Shown here one piece after another: positions 9,976 to 18,948 of a DNA stretch of 64,000 nt; position 1 is the first letter of the stretch, and every line of letters begins with the position of its first letter. The stretch covers positions 1 to 64,000 of the forward strand of contig CAWHFM010000025.1 of assembly GCA_963828505.1 (NCBI GenBank). Reading direction: 5' to 3'. Under the pieces are notes generated by a model that made no database searches, was not told where the DNA came from, and worked only from the letters and a program-made list of their open reading frames with translations. This stretch comes from Bog-473 sp963828505. GTDB taxonomy: Bacteria > Actinomycetota > Acidimicrobiia > Acidimicrobiales > RAAP-2. The position numbers were made by a program, and so were the translations under genes.

Positions 9976-11366
9976 GGTTTGGGCAGGGCGGACTGCGCGT
10001 CGAGCATGTCGGCCATGACCGACCGGATGAACTCGTCGGCTTCGTCCGTTATGCCGCCGGCCACGCCACCGTAGATGGCGCCCGACGCGGGCGAGTCTTC
10101 GGCGTGGGCCTTGGCGTAGTCGACCGCAGCCTCCAGGTCGGTCGAGAACGCCGCGACCACCCCGGTCTGCGTCTGAGGCCGGGTCACGGCCATGTGGAGC
10201 GCGTTGGGGTACTGCTGGCCGTTGAAGCGCCATCCCCTCCGCCGCATGAAGTCGTTCACGTGGTAGATGTCGAACTCGTCCGAGGTGAACGAGAACAAGA
10301 AGGTGGGCCGGCCGATCAGGCGGAGCTCCGGGTGAGAGGTCACCGCGTCCTGCATGGCCCGCGACGTCTCGAAGATCTGGCGGGCGTAGTGGAGGTAGCC
10401 GGCGTGGCCGAGCTGGACCATGGCGGCCCACGTGGCGGCGATGAGACCGCCCGAGCGCGAGCCCTCCATCCCCGGTGACGTGTACTTCCCGCCGCTCCAG
10501 TCGGTGAGATAGAAGTACTGCGCGTTGCGGAGGGCCTTCGTGCGGAACGACAGCACGGACGAACCCTTGAACGCATAACCGTACTTGTGGGTGTCGGCCG
10601 AGATCGACGTGACCCCGGGCACGCGGTAGTCGAAGGGCTCTATCTCGAAGCCGAGCTCCGCGCCGAAGGGAAGGATGAAGCCGCCGAGGCAGCCGTCGAC
10701 GTGCAGGCCGACGCCACGCTCGAGGGCGACGTCGGAGAGGTCCCCGATGGGGTCGATGGTGCCGTAGCCGTAGTTGCAGGCCGAACCCACCAGCGCCACG
10801 GTCTGGTCGTCGAGGTGATCGCGCACCCAGTCGACGTCGACCTGGGTCGTGGCCGGGTCGATCGGGGCCCGGCGCAGCTCCACGCCGAACAGGTGGCAGG
10901 CCTTGTCGAAGGCCGGGTGGGCGGTCTCGGGCTTGATCAGGTTCGGGCGCGTCACTCCGCGGGTCTGCGCCGAGTGCTCCCGGTACGCCAGGACGGCGTG
11001 CATGATGCTCCCCGTCCCGCCCGTGGTGACCAGCCCACAGGGGTCGTCACCGGCGGCTGTGGCGTGCTCGCCGCCGTGCAGGCCCAGGGTCATGGCGATG
11101 ATCTCGGCCTCGAACTTGGTCGCGCTCGGGCACATGTCCCGCTGGAGCACGTTGACGTGGGCGAACAGGCCGAAGGCCTCGTTCATGAAGTGGTAGTGCT
11201 CGTGGTCGCCGCAGTACATGGTGCCCGAGCACTTGCCCGTCTCCCAGAACGCGTCCTCCTCCGTGGCCATGGTGTGGAGCTGGGCCAGGACCTCCTCACG
11301 GCTCGTGCCTTCCGCCGGCAGCGAGCGGTGGATGGGGAAACGGTCGGCGTAGGGGTAGTCGCTCAA
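9972..11366 (-). CDS. PLP-dependent decarboxylase, sphingosine-1-phosphate-lyase-like
   Basis: This 464-residue PLP enzyme of the group II decarboxylase superfamily has TTGGTGSIMHAVLAYRE (cofactor-phosphate contact), ALVGSACNYGYGTIDP, GLHVDGCLGGFILPF (PLP aspartate) and the Schiff-base lysine in SISADTHKYGYAFKGSSV near residue 259. The DTHKYG-A-KGSS pattern and the GTMYCGDHEHYHF start match sphingosine-1-phosphate lyases better than glutamate decarboxylases. Whether the substrate is a phosphorylated long-chain base or an amino acid is open. It is the first gene of a two-gene operon with the MDMPI-family protein. Confidence 0.82.
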   Translation of the reverse strand: MSDYPYADRFPIHRSLPAEGTSREEVLAQLHTMATEEDAFWETGKCSGTMYCGDHEHYHFMNEAFGLFAHVNVLQRDMCPSATKFEAEIIAMTLGLHGGEHATAAGDDPCGLVTTGGTGSIMHAVLAYREHSAQTRGVTRPNLIKPETAHPAFDKACHLFGVELRRAPIDPATTQVDVDWVRDHLDDQTVALVGSACNYGYGTIDPIGDLSDVALERGVGLHVDGCLGGFILPFGAELGFEIEPFDYRVPGVTSISADTHKYGYAFKGSSVLSFRTKALRNAQYFYLTDWSGGKYTSPGMEGSRSGGLIAATWAAMVQLGHAGYLHYARQIFETSRAMQDAVTSHPELRLIGRPTFLFSFTSDEFDIYHVNDFMRRRGWRFNGQQYPNALHMAVTRPQTQTGVVAAFSTDLEAAVDYAKAHAEDSPASGAIYGGVAGGITDEADEFIRSVMADMLDAQSALPKP

Positions 11367-11499
11367 CCTGGAGCCTCCTTCGGGCGGATGTGGGGCGACC
11401 GAGCGGCGCCTCGGCCGCGCTCGCCGTCGCGTCCGAGACTATTCATCCCGACGCGGGCGTCGTCCGGCTGCATCGGATCGTTCCGGCAGGCATCGGATC

Positions 11500-13215
11500 A
11501 TGCCGGCGATCGGCCACCGCAAAGCCGCCATGGACGAAGATGGCGCCGTGCGGCGCCCGCCCGTGTTGACGTCGTTGCACGGCTACCGGCGCGCCTGGGC
11601 CGGCGCGGACGCCGTGGCCGGCATGACCCTGCTCGTCATCGCGGTGCCGGAGCAGTTGGCCACCTCGCGCCTGGCCGGCATGCCCCCGGTGACCGGCTTC
11701 TACGCCTTCGTGGCCGGGACCGTGCTCTTCGCCCTCTTGGGTTCGAATCCGCAGCTCTCGGTCGGGGCCGACTCCACCATCGCCCCTCTGTTCGCCGCCG
11801 GCGTCGCCCGCTTCGCCGCGACGGGCTCGGAGCGCTACGTCGACCTCGTGTCGATTCTCGCGGTCATGGTCGGCCTCATCGTGGTCCTGGTGAGCGTCCT
11901 CAGGCTCGGGTGGGTGGCCGAGTTCCTCTCGGCTCCCATCGTGACGGGATTCCTTTCCGGCGTGGCCGTGATCATCGTGGTCCACCAGCTCCCTGAGCTC
12001 TTCGGGCTGCCGGGACCATCGGGGAGCAACGAGCACCGGATCTGGTACGTCCTGACGCATCTGGGCCAGGTCAACGGCTGGGCGCTCGGTATCGGCATCG
12101 CCGTCCTGGTCCTCATGACGGTCTGTCAGCGTGTCGACCGGCGCATCCCCGCCGCGCTGGTGGCCCTGGTCGGCTCCACTGCGTTGGTCGGCGCGCTCGA
12201 CCTCACGGCGAGGGGTGTGCCCGTGCTGGGTCCCGTCACGACGGGCGCTCCCCACCTCGGACTGACCGGGGTCTCCTGGTCGGTCATGGGCAATCTGGCC
12301 ACCCTGGCTGGTGTGGTGGCCCTGGTCGTGGTGACCCAGACGGCCGCCACGACGCGGGCCTTCGCCGACCGGGGAGGCTACGACGTCGACGCCGGACGAG
12401 ACTTCCTGGCCGTCGGCGCCGGGAGCGTCGCGTCCGGATTGGTGGGCTCCTTCGCCGTCGACGCCAGCCCACCTCGGACCGGCGCCATCGCCACCGCGGG
12501 CGGTCGGACCCAGGCCGGCCCGCTCGGCGCCGCCCTCCTCGTGGTCCTGTTCATCCCGTTCGCCGACGTGCTGCACGACGTGCCGCTGGCGACGCTCGCC
12601 GCCATCCTGATCTTCGTCGCGGCCCACATCTTCGGCGGGGCGGATCTCAGGGCGATTGCTCGCTTCGACCGGATCGAATTCGCCTTGGCGGCCATGACGC
12701 TCCTCGCCGTGGTGTTCATCGGCATCGAGCAGGGCATCGCCATCGCGGTCGGCCTGGCCATCCTCGACCACATCCGGATGAGCTCGCGCCAGCAGCTCCA
12801 CCTCCTCGGGCGCGTGCGGGGCACCACCAGCTGGACCCCACTCGGCCCCGGCGTCGACGCTCAGCAGCTGCCCGGCGTCCTCGTCGTCCTCTTTGCCACG
12901 CCCCTGTGGTACGCCAACGCCGTCCACTTCCGCGAGGAGGTCGGAGCGGCCCTGCACGCCGCCGGCGCCGGCACGCGCGTCCTCGTGCTGGACACCGTCG
13001 GCATGTCCGACATCGACTACACGGGCTCGCGGGAGCTCGGTCGTGTCCTCGATGAATGCCAGCGCGACGGCATCACTGTCGGCGTGGCGCGCGCCGGTGA
13101 GAACCTGGAACGGTCGTTCGAGCGCGGCGGCCTGACCTCGCGCATCGGCGGTGACCGCTTCTATCGAACGGTCGACGAGGCCGTCACCGCGCTCGCCCCT
13201 CCGCCCCCGCCGTGA
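11500..13215 (+). CDS. SulP family anion transporter with STAS domain
   Basis: The protein of 571 residues has about ten to twelve hydrophobic helices, beginning RAWAGADAVAGMTLLVIAVP, with the SulP signature region LAGMPPVTGFYAFVAG and LLGSNPQLSVGADSTIAPLF. The last 120 residues form a STAS domain (LPGVLVVLFATPLWYANAVHF, then VLVLDTVGMSDIDYTGSREL). SulP proteins carry sulfate, bicarbonate, chloride or dicarboxylates across the inner membrane; the substrate here cannot be decided. A second ATG at 11530 is an equally possible start. Its 3' end faces the convergent phosphatase-family gene 13 bases away. Confidence 0.88.
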   Translation: MPAIGHRKAAMDEDGAVRRPPVLTSLHGYRRAWAGADAVAGMTLLVIAVPEQLATSRLAGMPPVTGFYAFVAGTVLFALLGSNPQLSVGADSTIAPLFAAGVARFAATGSERYVDLVSILAVMVGLIVVLVSVLRLGWVAEFLSAPIVTGFLSGVAVIIVVHQLPELFGLPGPSGSNEHRIWYVLTHLGQVNGWALGIGIAVLVLMTVCQRVDRRIPAALVALVGSTALVGALDLTARGVPVLGPVTTGAPHLGLTGVSWSVMGNLATLAGVVALVVVTQTAATTRAFADRGGYDVDAGRDFLAVGAGSVASGLVGSFAVDASPPRTGAIATAGGRTQAGPLGAALLVVLFIPFADVLHDVPLATLAAILIFVAAHIFGGADLRAIARFDRIEFALAAMTLLAVVFIGIEQGIAIAVGLAILDHIRMSSRQQLHLLGRVRGTTSWTPLGPGVDAQQLPGVLVVLFATPLWYANAVHFREEVGAALHAAGAGTRVLVLDTVGMSDIDYTGSRELGRVLDECQRDGITVGVARAGENLERSFERGGLTSRIGGDRFYRTVDEAVTALAPPPPP

Positions 13216-13228
13216 ACGCCCGGCCGGG

Positions 13229-14041
13229 TCATCCCACCTGTATGCGGGCGCGAACCGGACGATGGTCGGAGCCCGCGTGCGGCAGCACCTCACCGTGCGA
13301 GGCGCGCATCGCACCGCGCACGAGGACGTGGTCGATCTGGCTGTGCGGACGCCAGGTCGGCCACGTGCGGCCGACGACCGCACGCCGCCAGCCCGGCATG
13401 AAGACGCCGACGAGTGGGCCCCACGTGTTCATGTCGCCGCACAGCACGGCGTCAGGACGCGACTGGGTCTTGAGTCCGGCTCTGAGCTGGGCCCAGGTGC
13501 GATGCGATCCGAAGTGGAGGTGGGGCATATGCGTGCCCGCCACCGACACCGGATGCCCGTCCACCGTCACGTCGACCACGATCGCAGCTCGTTGCACCGG
13601 GTCCCGCGGCAGATGCGTGAACCGCAGCACGCGCCAGTCCTCGACGACGATCCCGGGCCGGACGAGCACCGCGATGCCCCAAGTCCCTCGGTCGGCCTGG
13701 CGCCAGCGATCGAGCGACTGTACGTGGGCAGACGGCGGCCGAACCCCGTCGAAGTAGAGGGGGCGTTCGTTCGAGAAATAGGCCGACCGGTTCACCCACG
13801 TGTCCGGAGCCCCGGGCTGGGGACGGATCCGGCGCCCCTCGCCGAGGGCGTGGGTGAACACGGTCGCTCCAAGCCGGCGCCCGATGCGCTCCGCCTGGCC
13901 TTCGGCCTCGCCGGTGTTGGTCCACGACTCCTGCAATACGACCACGTCGGCGTCGAGCCGTTCCACGGCTTCACCCTCGTCGTAGTGGCGGCCCCAGCCG
14001 TCGATCCCACAGTGCATGTTGAAGCTGGCGATGGTGAACAC
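13229..14041 (-). CDS. Endonuclease/exonuclease/phosphatase family protein
   Basis: The 270-residue protein has the EEP fold motifs: TIASFNMHCGID at the N-terminus (metal-site Asn), VVVLQESW (catalytic Glu), AGTHMPHLHFG (His), LCGDMNTWGP (Asp-x-Asn) and HAGSDHRPVRARI at the end (Ser-Asp-His). Members cleave phosphodiester bonds in nucleic acids, inositol phosphates or sphingomyelin; the target here is unknown. The start is GTG at 14041; TAACGT lies nine bases upstream as a possible leaderless -10. Confidence 0.85.
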   Translation of the reverse strand: MFTIASFNMHCGIDGWGRHYDEGEAVERLDADVVVLQESWTNTGEAEGQAERIGRRLGATVFTHALGEGRRIRPQPGAPDTWVNRSAYFSNERPLYFDGVRPPSAHVQSLDRWRQADRGTWGIAVLVRPGIVVEDWRVLRFTHLPRDPVQRAAIVVDVTVDGHPVSVAGTHMPHLHFGSHRTWAQLRAGLKTQSRPDAVLCGDMNTWGPLVGVFMPGWRRAVVGRTWPTWRPHSQIDHVLVRGAMRASHGEVLPHAGSDHRPVRARIQVG

Positions 14042-14142
14042 GGTCCGCAGACGTTAGGGCGCGGCGCCCCCGTCCCGATGCCGCCCCCGACCGATGTCGC
14101 CCCCGCCCGGTATCACCGCCTCCGGTGGTTGCGCCGCCCCGG

Positions 14143-14148
14143 TACCAT
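14143..14148 (+). promoter_or_regulatory. Leaderless -10 (TACCAT) for the aminotransferase
   Basis: TACCAT ends eight bases before the GTG at 14157 and helps choose that start over the upstream ATG at 14094. Confidence 0.45.
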
Positions 14149-14156
14149 CGGCCGCC

Positions 14157-15332
14157 GTGGTCGCCGCCGACGCGTACCTGGCCGGACGGCTCCGACCGTT
14201 CACCACGACCATCTTCTCGACCATGTCCGAGTTGGCGGCCGCCACCGATTCGGTCAACCTCGGCCAGGGCTTCCCCGACACGGACGGCTCCGACGAATTG
14301 AAAGAGGTCGCGGTCGAGTCCATCCGAGCCGGCGACAACCAGTACCCGCCGAGCCCCGGAGTCCCCGAGCTGCGCCGGGCGGTCGCCGCCCACCAGCGCG
14401 ACCACTACGGGCTCGAGCTCAGCCCCGACGACGAGGTGCTCGTCACGGTGGGCGCCACCGAGGCGATCGCCGCCGCCATGCTCGCCCTCTGCGAACCCGG
14501 CGACGAGGTGGTGGCATTCGAGCCGACCTACGACTCCTACGCCGCCTGCGCCGCCATGGCCGGCGCCGTCCTGCGCCCCGTACGCCTGCATACGCCCGAC
14601 TGGAGCTTCGACCCGGCCGACCTCGCCGCTGCCGTCGGGCCCCGGACCCGCCTCGTGCTGCTCAACTCCCCGCACAACCCGACGGGCAAGGTCTTCGCTC
14701 GGGAGGAGCTCGCTCAGGTCGCCGCCCTCTGTGCCGAGCACGACCTCCTGGCGGTCACCGACGAGGTGTACGAGCACCTGGTCTTCGACGGTACCCATGT
14801 ACCGCTGGCCACCTTGCCGGGCATGGCCTCGCGCACGCTCACCATCTCGTCGGGGGGGAAGACGTTCTCCTTCACCGGCTGGAAGGTCGGATGGGCGAGC
14901 GGCCCGGCTCCGCTGGTGGCCGCGGTGAGGTCGGCCAAGCAGTTCCTCACCTACACCAGTCCCGCCGCGTTCCAGCTCGCCATCGCCCGCGGGCTGGTCT
15001 GGCCACCCGAGGCGCTCGGGGCGCTTGCCGCCGAGCTGGTCGCCAAGCGTGACCTTCTCTGTGACGGGCTCGAGGCGCTCGGCCACGTCGTCTACCGGCC
15101 CGCAGCCACCTACTTCGCCACCACCGACATCGCAACCGTGGCGCCTGGCCTGTCCGCACTCGAGTACTGCCTCCAGTTGCCGCGACGCTGTGGCGTCGTC
15201 GCCATACCGAGCTCGGTCTTCTACGATCCGGCCGACCCCACTGCGGGCGCCACGCTCGTGCGATGGGCCTTCTGCAAGCGCGAGGCCGTGCTCCGCGAGG
15301 CGCTCGCCCGCCTAGCATTGTGGACGTCGTGA
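14157..15332 (+). CDS. Class I/II PLP-dependent aminotransferase
   Basis: The protein of about 391 residues has VNLGQGFPDTDG at the substrate end, NQYPPSPGVPELRRAVA, VTVGATEAIAAAMLAL (PLP phosphate), LLNSPHNPTGKVF, VTDEVYEHLVF, and the PLP lysine in SSGGKTFSFTGWKVG near residue 235. It resembles the kynurenine/methionine (YbdL) and DapC-type aminotransferases, so it may work on methionine, glutamine or N-succinyl-diaminopimelate. The start at 14157 is preferred because of the promoter hexamer. Its stop overlaps the start of the PhzF gene by four bases. Confidence 0.85.
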   Translation: MVAADAYLAGRLRPFTTTIFSTMSELAAATDSVNLGQGFPDTDGSDELKEVAVESIRAGDNQYPPSPGVPELRRAVAAHQRDHYGLELSPDDEVLVTVGATEAIAAAMLALCEPGDEVVAFEPTYDSYAACAAMAGAVLRPVRLHTPDWSFDPADLAAAVGPRTRLVLLNSPHNPTGKVFAREELAQVAALCAEHDLLAVTDEVYEHLVFDGTHVPLATLPGMASRTLTISSGGKTFSFTGWKVGWASGPAPLVAAVRSAKQFLTYTSPAAFQLAIARGLVWPPEALGALAAELVAKRDLLCDGLEALGHVVYRPAATYFATTDIATVAPGLSALEYCLQLPRRCGVVAIPSSVFYDPADPTAGATLVRWAFCKREAVLREALARLALWTS

Positions 15333-16285
15333 GCATTCCGATCGCATGGGTCGACGCCTTCAGCGACACCCCGTTCCGTGGCAACCCGGCCGCCGTCTGC
15401 CTCCTCGACGAGGCGATCGACGAGGCCCGCATGCAATCCCTCGCCTTCGAGCTCGGCATCTCCGAGACGGCCTACGTCACTCCGGCCGGCGAGCCGGGTG
15501 CGTACGACCTGCGCTGGTTCACCCCGTCCGTCGAGGTGGACCTGTGCGGGCACGCCACCCTCGCTTCGGCCCACGCGTTGCGCCAGTGGGGCGTGGCGAC
15601 CGGCGACACCCCGCTGACCTTTCACACCCGAAGCGGGCCGCTGGTCGCCTCCTTCGAGGACGATCGGATCGCGCTCGACTTCCCGGCCGATCCACCCGTC
15701 GCCGTTCCGCTCCCCGAGTGCCTGCGCGGGCAGTGGCCCGAAGCGGCGGTCCGTTTCACCGGGCGCACCTCGTTCTTCTTGCTCGTGGTGCTGCCCACGG
15801 CCGAGGAGGTCGCGGCCTACGTGCCCGACCTGGCCGCGATCGCCGCCACCGGCGCCAAGGCGCTGCTCCTCACCGCGCCGGGCACTCATCCAGCGGACGC
15901 CACCGAGTCGGACGCCACCGAGTCGGACGCCACCGAGTCGGACGCCACCGAGTCGGACGCCACCGAGTCGGACGCCACCGAGTCGGACGCCCTCGAGTCG
16001 GACGCCACCGAGTCGAACGCGCCCACGACAAATAATGCCGGCTCGGGCGCCGACTACGTGCTGCGGGTGTTCGGACCCAACGTCGGCATCGACGAGGACC
16101 CGGCCACCGGGTCCGCCCAGTGCGCCGTCGGCCCGTGGTGGTCCGAGGCGTTGGGACGGCCCGGCGACGTGCTCATCGCGCACCAGCTGTCGGCCCGCGG
16201 TGCCGTCTTCCAAGTCCGCCCGGCCGGCGACCGCGTGCGCATCTCGGGCCACGCCACCACGGTGCTGACCGGCCACCTGTGCTAA
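15329..16285 (+). CDS. PhzF family isomerase with DATES repeat insert
   Basis: The protein has the PhzF two-lobe pattern: WVDAFSDTPFRGNPAAVCLL at the start, the catalytic Glu in GISETAYV, RWFTPSVEVDLCGHATLA, and in the second lobe VFGPNVGIDEDPATGSAQC. PhzF enzymes isomerise small metabolites; PhzF itself acts in phenazine synthesis, but most relatives have unknown substrates. GTG at 15329 overlaps the aminotransferase stop (GTGA), so the two genes are coupled and may act on the same compound. The odd point is a 40-residue run of DATES units inserted in the loop between the lobes. Confidence 0.88.
   Translation: MSIPIAWVDAFSDTPFRGNPAAVCLLDEAIDEARMQSLAFELGISETAYVTPAGEPGAYDLRWFTPSVEVDLCGHATLASAHALRQWGVATGDTPLTFHTRSGPLVASFEDDRIALDFPADPPVAVPLPECLRGQWPEAAVRFTGRTSFFLLVVLPTAEEVAAYVPDLAAIAATGAKALLLTAPGTHPADATESDATESDATESDATESDATESDATESDALESDATESNAPTTNNAGSGADYVLRVFGPNVGIDEDPATGSAQCAVGPWWSEALGRPGDVLIAHQLSARGAVFQVRPAGDRVRISGHATTVLTGHLC
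15896..16015 (+). repeat. Eight in-frame 15-bp tandem repeats (DATES) inside phzF-like gene
   Basis: Eight copies of GACGCCACCGAGTCG, the seventh with CTC for ACC (DALES), add 40 acidic, disordered residues. The copies are otherwise identical at DNA level, so expansion is recent. It is in frame, so copy number can vary without breaking the gene. Confidence 0.95.
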
Positions 16286-16296
16286 GTCTGGCGGCA

Positions 16297-16836
16297 ATGG
16301 ACATTGGCCGGGCGGAGTTGCATGCCCTGGTCGAGGGCCACACTCCCGCTTCGCCACGCGAGATGCGGGCGCGGGAGCGCATCCTGGCCGAGCTGAATCG
16401 ACTGCCCGAACCCTGCGACGAGCACGCGGGAACCACGCACGTCACGGCGTCGGGGATCGTCGTCGGCCGGCGCGGCACGGTGCTCCATCGGCACAAGCGG
16501 CTCGGCATCTGGATGCAGCCCGGCGGCCACATCGACGCCGGCGAGACACCCGACACAGCGGCCCGGCGGGAGGCGATGGAGGAGCTGGGACTGGCGGTCG
16601 AGCACCCGACAGGCGGACCGCGGCTGCTCCACGTCGACGTGCACGAGGCGGCCCTCGGGCACACCCATCTGGACCTGCGCTACCTCCTGCTGGGGGCCGA
16701 CGCCGATCCGGACCCACCGCCCGGAGAGAGCCAGGAAGCCCGTTGGTGCGCCTGGGACGAGGCGCAGGACCTGGCCGACGTCGCGCTCGCCGAAGCTCTG
16801 CCGGCCGCTCGGGCTGCCTTCGAGGCGCTGGTGTGA
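16297..16836 (+). CDS. NUDIX hydrolase
   Basis: The 179-residue protein has a complete Nudix box, GGHIDAGETPDTAARREAMEELGL, read as G-x5-E-x7-R-E-x2-E-E-x-G-L around residues 72-94, where the glutamates bind Mg2+. The N-terminal helix (ARERILAELNRLPEP) is a feature of one actinobacterial subfamily. These enzymes hydrolyse nucleoside diphosphates linked to another group; the substrate is not evident. The next gene starts inside its stop codon (GTGA), so it begins a coupled pair with the zinc-ribbon protein. Confidence 0.88.
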   Translation: MDIGRAELHALVEGHTPASPREMRARERILAELNRLPEPCDEHAGTTHVTASGIVVGRRGTVLHRHKRLGIWMQPGGHIDAGETPDTAARREAMEELGLAVEHPTGGPRLLHVDVHEAALGHTHLDLRYLLLGADADPDPPPGESQEARWCAWDEAQDLADVALAEALPAARAAFEALV

Positions 16837-17570
16837 CCGGCGACCTCGACCACCTGGGCGACCTCGACCACCTGCTCGCCGTCCAGGATCGCGACACCTC
16901 CATCACGCAGCTCGAGCATCGACGCCAAGTGCTCGGCGCGGCGCTCGGCCTCACCGAAGTCGAGGCGCAGCTGGCGCGGCTCGGTGCGGAGCGGTCCGGA
17001 GCCGAGGCACGCCGGAAGGAGCTCGCGGCCGCCCAGGGCGCGCTGGAGGAGCAGATCGCGGCGGTCACGACGCGCCGCGACGGCATCGAGGCCCGGCTCT
17101 ATGCGTCGACCAGCTCGTCGGCTCGTGATCTGCAGGCCATGAGCGACGAGGTCCGTCACCTGACCGAGCGCCGGGTCGAGCTCGAGGACCAGGAGCTCTC
17201 CGCCATGCTCGACCAGGACGCGGTCGACGCCGAGCTCCGGTCGTTGGCGGAGCGGATGGATCCGATTGAGGCGCGGGCCACGGAACTGCGGGAGCAACTG
17301 GCGGCGCAGGAGGCCGAGATCGATGCGGGGCTGAGCGAGGCGATCGCCGTCCGGGCGGCGGAGGCGGCCCAGCTGCCCACGGCGTTGGCCGACCGCTACG
17401 AGACGCTGCGCGCCCGCCTGAAGGGGACCGGCGCCGCCCGTCTGATCGGCAGCCGCTGCGACGGATGCCACCTCGAGCTGTCTTCGGTCGAGGTGGAGAA
17501 GATCCGCGCCCTGCCACCCGGTCAGGTGGCCACGTGCGAGCAGTGCGGGCGCATCCTCGTGCCTGTCTGA
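16833..17570 (+). CDS. Coiled-coil protein with C4 zinc ribbon (zf-RING_7 family)
   Basis: The 245-residue protein is a long antiparallel coiled coil (for example RRKELAAAQGALEEQIAAV) ending in a zinc ribbon: SRCDGCHLELSSVEV and then ATCEQCGRILVPV, with two CxxC pairs. This architecture is the widespread bacterial family related to chlamydial CT398, proposed to bind nucleic acid or secretion and division partners; the role is not established. GTG at 16833 overlaps the NUDIX stop by four bases. The gene is often found beside RNase HI or phosphatase-type genes, as here with a histidine phosphatase. Confidence 0.85.
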   Translation: MTGDLDHLGDLDHLLAVQDRDTSITQLEHRRQVLGAALGLTEVEAQLARLGAERSGAEARRKELAAAQGALEEQIAAVTTRRDGIEARLYASTSSSARDLQAMSDEVRHLTERRVELEDQELSAMLDQDAVDAELRSLAERMDPIEARATELREQLAAQEAEIDAGLSEAIAVRAAEAAQLPTALADRYETLRARLKGTGAARLIGSRCDGCHLELSSVEVEKIRALPPGQVATCEQCGRILVPV

Positions 17571-17606
17571 TCGTGACGCCCGCACGACCGTGATGCCCGT
17601 ACGACC

Positions 17607-18272
17607 GTGCTGATCCTGGTCCGACACGGCGAATCGGTGGGCAACGCCCTCGGGCTGCTCCTCGGACGCGCCGACGCCGAGCTCACCCCGCTCGGGCTTC
17701 GCCAGGCCATAGCGGCGCGCCGCCTGCTGCACGATCCTGTCGCCGAGGTGCGCTCCAGCCCGCTCCAGCGGGCCCGACACACGGCCGAGCTGCTCGGCCT
17801 CGGGCTCCCGACGACGGTGGACCCACGCTGGGTCGAGGTCGACTACGGAGAGTTCGACGGCCGGCCTCTCGGCGACGTGCCCGCCGAGGTCTGGCGGCAC
17901 TGGCGGGACGACCCGGGGTTCCGCCCGGAGGGCGGCGAGTCGCTGGCCGAGGTGGAGGTGCGGGTGGTCGACGCGTGCGCCGAGCTCTTCGCCGCAGCGG
18001 ACGCCGGGGCGCGGCGCAAGGACGGGGACGTCGTGGTCGTCAGCCACGTGACACCGATCAAGACGGCCGTGGCCTGGGCGCTCGGCGCGGAGGACCTCTC
18101 CTGGCGGCTCCATCTGCGCACCGGTTCGGTCACGCGCATCGGTTGGGGCTCCGGGGCACCCGTCCTGCACGGCTTCAACGAGGTGTTTCCCGTGTCGGAC
18201 GTCGATGAAGCGGCTCCGGAGCCCGATCTGGCGTCCGTGCCGCGCCAGACGCCACAATCGCCCCGTGCCTGA
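17607..18272 (+). CDS. Histidine phosphatase family protein
   Basis: The protein of 221 residues starts LILVRHGESVGNALG with the catalytic RHG motif, then RSSPLQRARHTAELLG, the acid/base glutamate region WVEVDYGEFDGRPLGDV, and the second catalytic histidine in VVVVSHVTPIKTAV near residue 145. It is of the phosphoglycerate-mutase/CobC type. In many actinobacteria this enzyme is fused to RNase HI and a zinc-ribbon gene lies beside it; here no RNase H domain is present. The last 8 bases overlap the next gene. Confidence 0.88.
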   Translation: MLILVRHGESVGNALGLLLGRADAELTPLGLRQAIAARRLLHDPVAEVRSSPLQRARHTAELLGLGLPTTVDPRWVEVDYGEFDGRPLGDVPAEVWRHWRDDPGFRPEGGESLAEVEVRVVDACAELFAAADAGARRKDGDVVVVSHVTPIKTAVAWALGAEDLSWRLHLRTGSVTRIGWGSGAPVLHGFNEVFPVSDVDEAAPEPDLASVPRQTPQSPRA

Positions 18273-18924
18273 GCACCCGCCCACGCTCGCCCAGCTCCTC
18301 CCGGTGCCCGACTCGGACGAGCACCCGGTGCACCGCCGCACCGTGGAGATCGAGGTCTTCGCTCGCGACGAGTACTTCGCCGTCGTCGGGACCCTGCGGG
18401 ACGAGCGCCCCTGGGCGGGCGGCGACCGCGGGCCGCGCCAGGTGCACGTCATGGAGCTGGGAGTCGTGGTCCGCCGCGCCGACATGGTCATCGTCGACGC
18501 GGCGGCCAACATGGAGACCTATCCCCACGCCGAGTGCACGGCGATCGAGCCGAAGTTCGCCGAACTGATCGGCCTCTCGGTCGCCCGCGGCTACACCTCG
18601 GCGGTGCAGGAGCGCTTCGGGCGGGAGCTCGGCTGCAGCCATCTCGAGTTCCTGGCCCGGGCGATCGGCCCGGCCGTGATTCAGGCGGTGCCGTCGGCGA
18701 TGCACTGGCGCGTCGAGGTACAGGGCGAGGACTTCCCGGCCGCGGGAGGGGGGAGCCCGATGGGTTTTCTCACCAACTCGTGCCACATCTGGGCCGAGGG
18801 CGGCGTGGGGCAGCGGAAGATCCAGCTGGGGTGGCGTCCCGTCAAGCTCGAGTACCCGGCGCCCGCCGTGGCCGAGGTGCGGCGCCGTCAGGAGGCGGAG
18901 CGATCGGGCGACACTCCCGGCTGA
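18265..18924 (+). CDS. DUF2889 domain-containing protein
   Basis: This 219-residue protein has the DUF2889 pattern: HRRTVEIEVFARDEYFAVVG, GTLRDERPW, VMELGVVVRRADMVIVDA, YPHAECTAIEPKFAEL, and RFGRELGCSHLEFLARAIG, with conserved Cys and His residues that could bind metal. Function of the family is unknown; some members occur near fatty-acid or aromatic degradation genes. GTG at 18265 is chosen since it overlaps the stop of the phosphatase gene and gives a normal N-terminus. Confidence 0.82.
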   Translation: MPEHPPTLAQLLPVPDSDEHPVHRRTVEIEVFARDEYFAVVGTLRDERPWAGGDRGPRQVHVMELGVVVRRADMVIVDAAANMETYPHAECTAIEPKFAELIGLSVARGYTSAVQERFGRELGCSHLEFLARAIGPAVIQAVPSAMHWRVEVQGEDFPAAGGGSPMGFLTNSCHIWAEGGVGQRKIQLGWRPVKLEYPAPAVAEVRRRQEAERSGDTPG

Positions 18925-18948
18925 TCTGCCGTCGCCCTCCGGCGGCGT

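Noticed and set aside
15896..16015. CRISPR-like regular repeats
   Set aside because: The units are contiguous, 15 bp, in frame within a gene and have no spacers; no cas gene is present.
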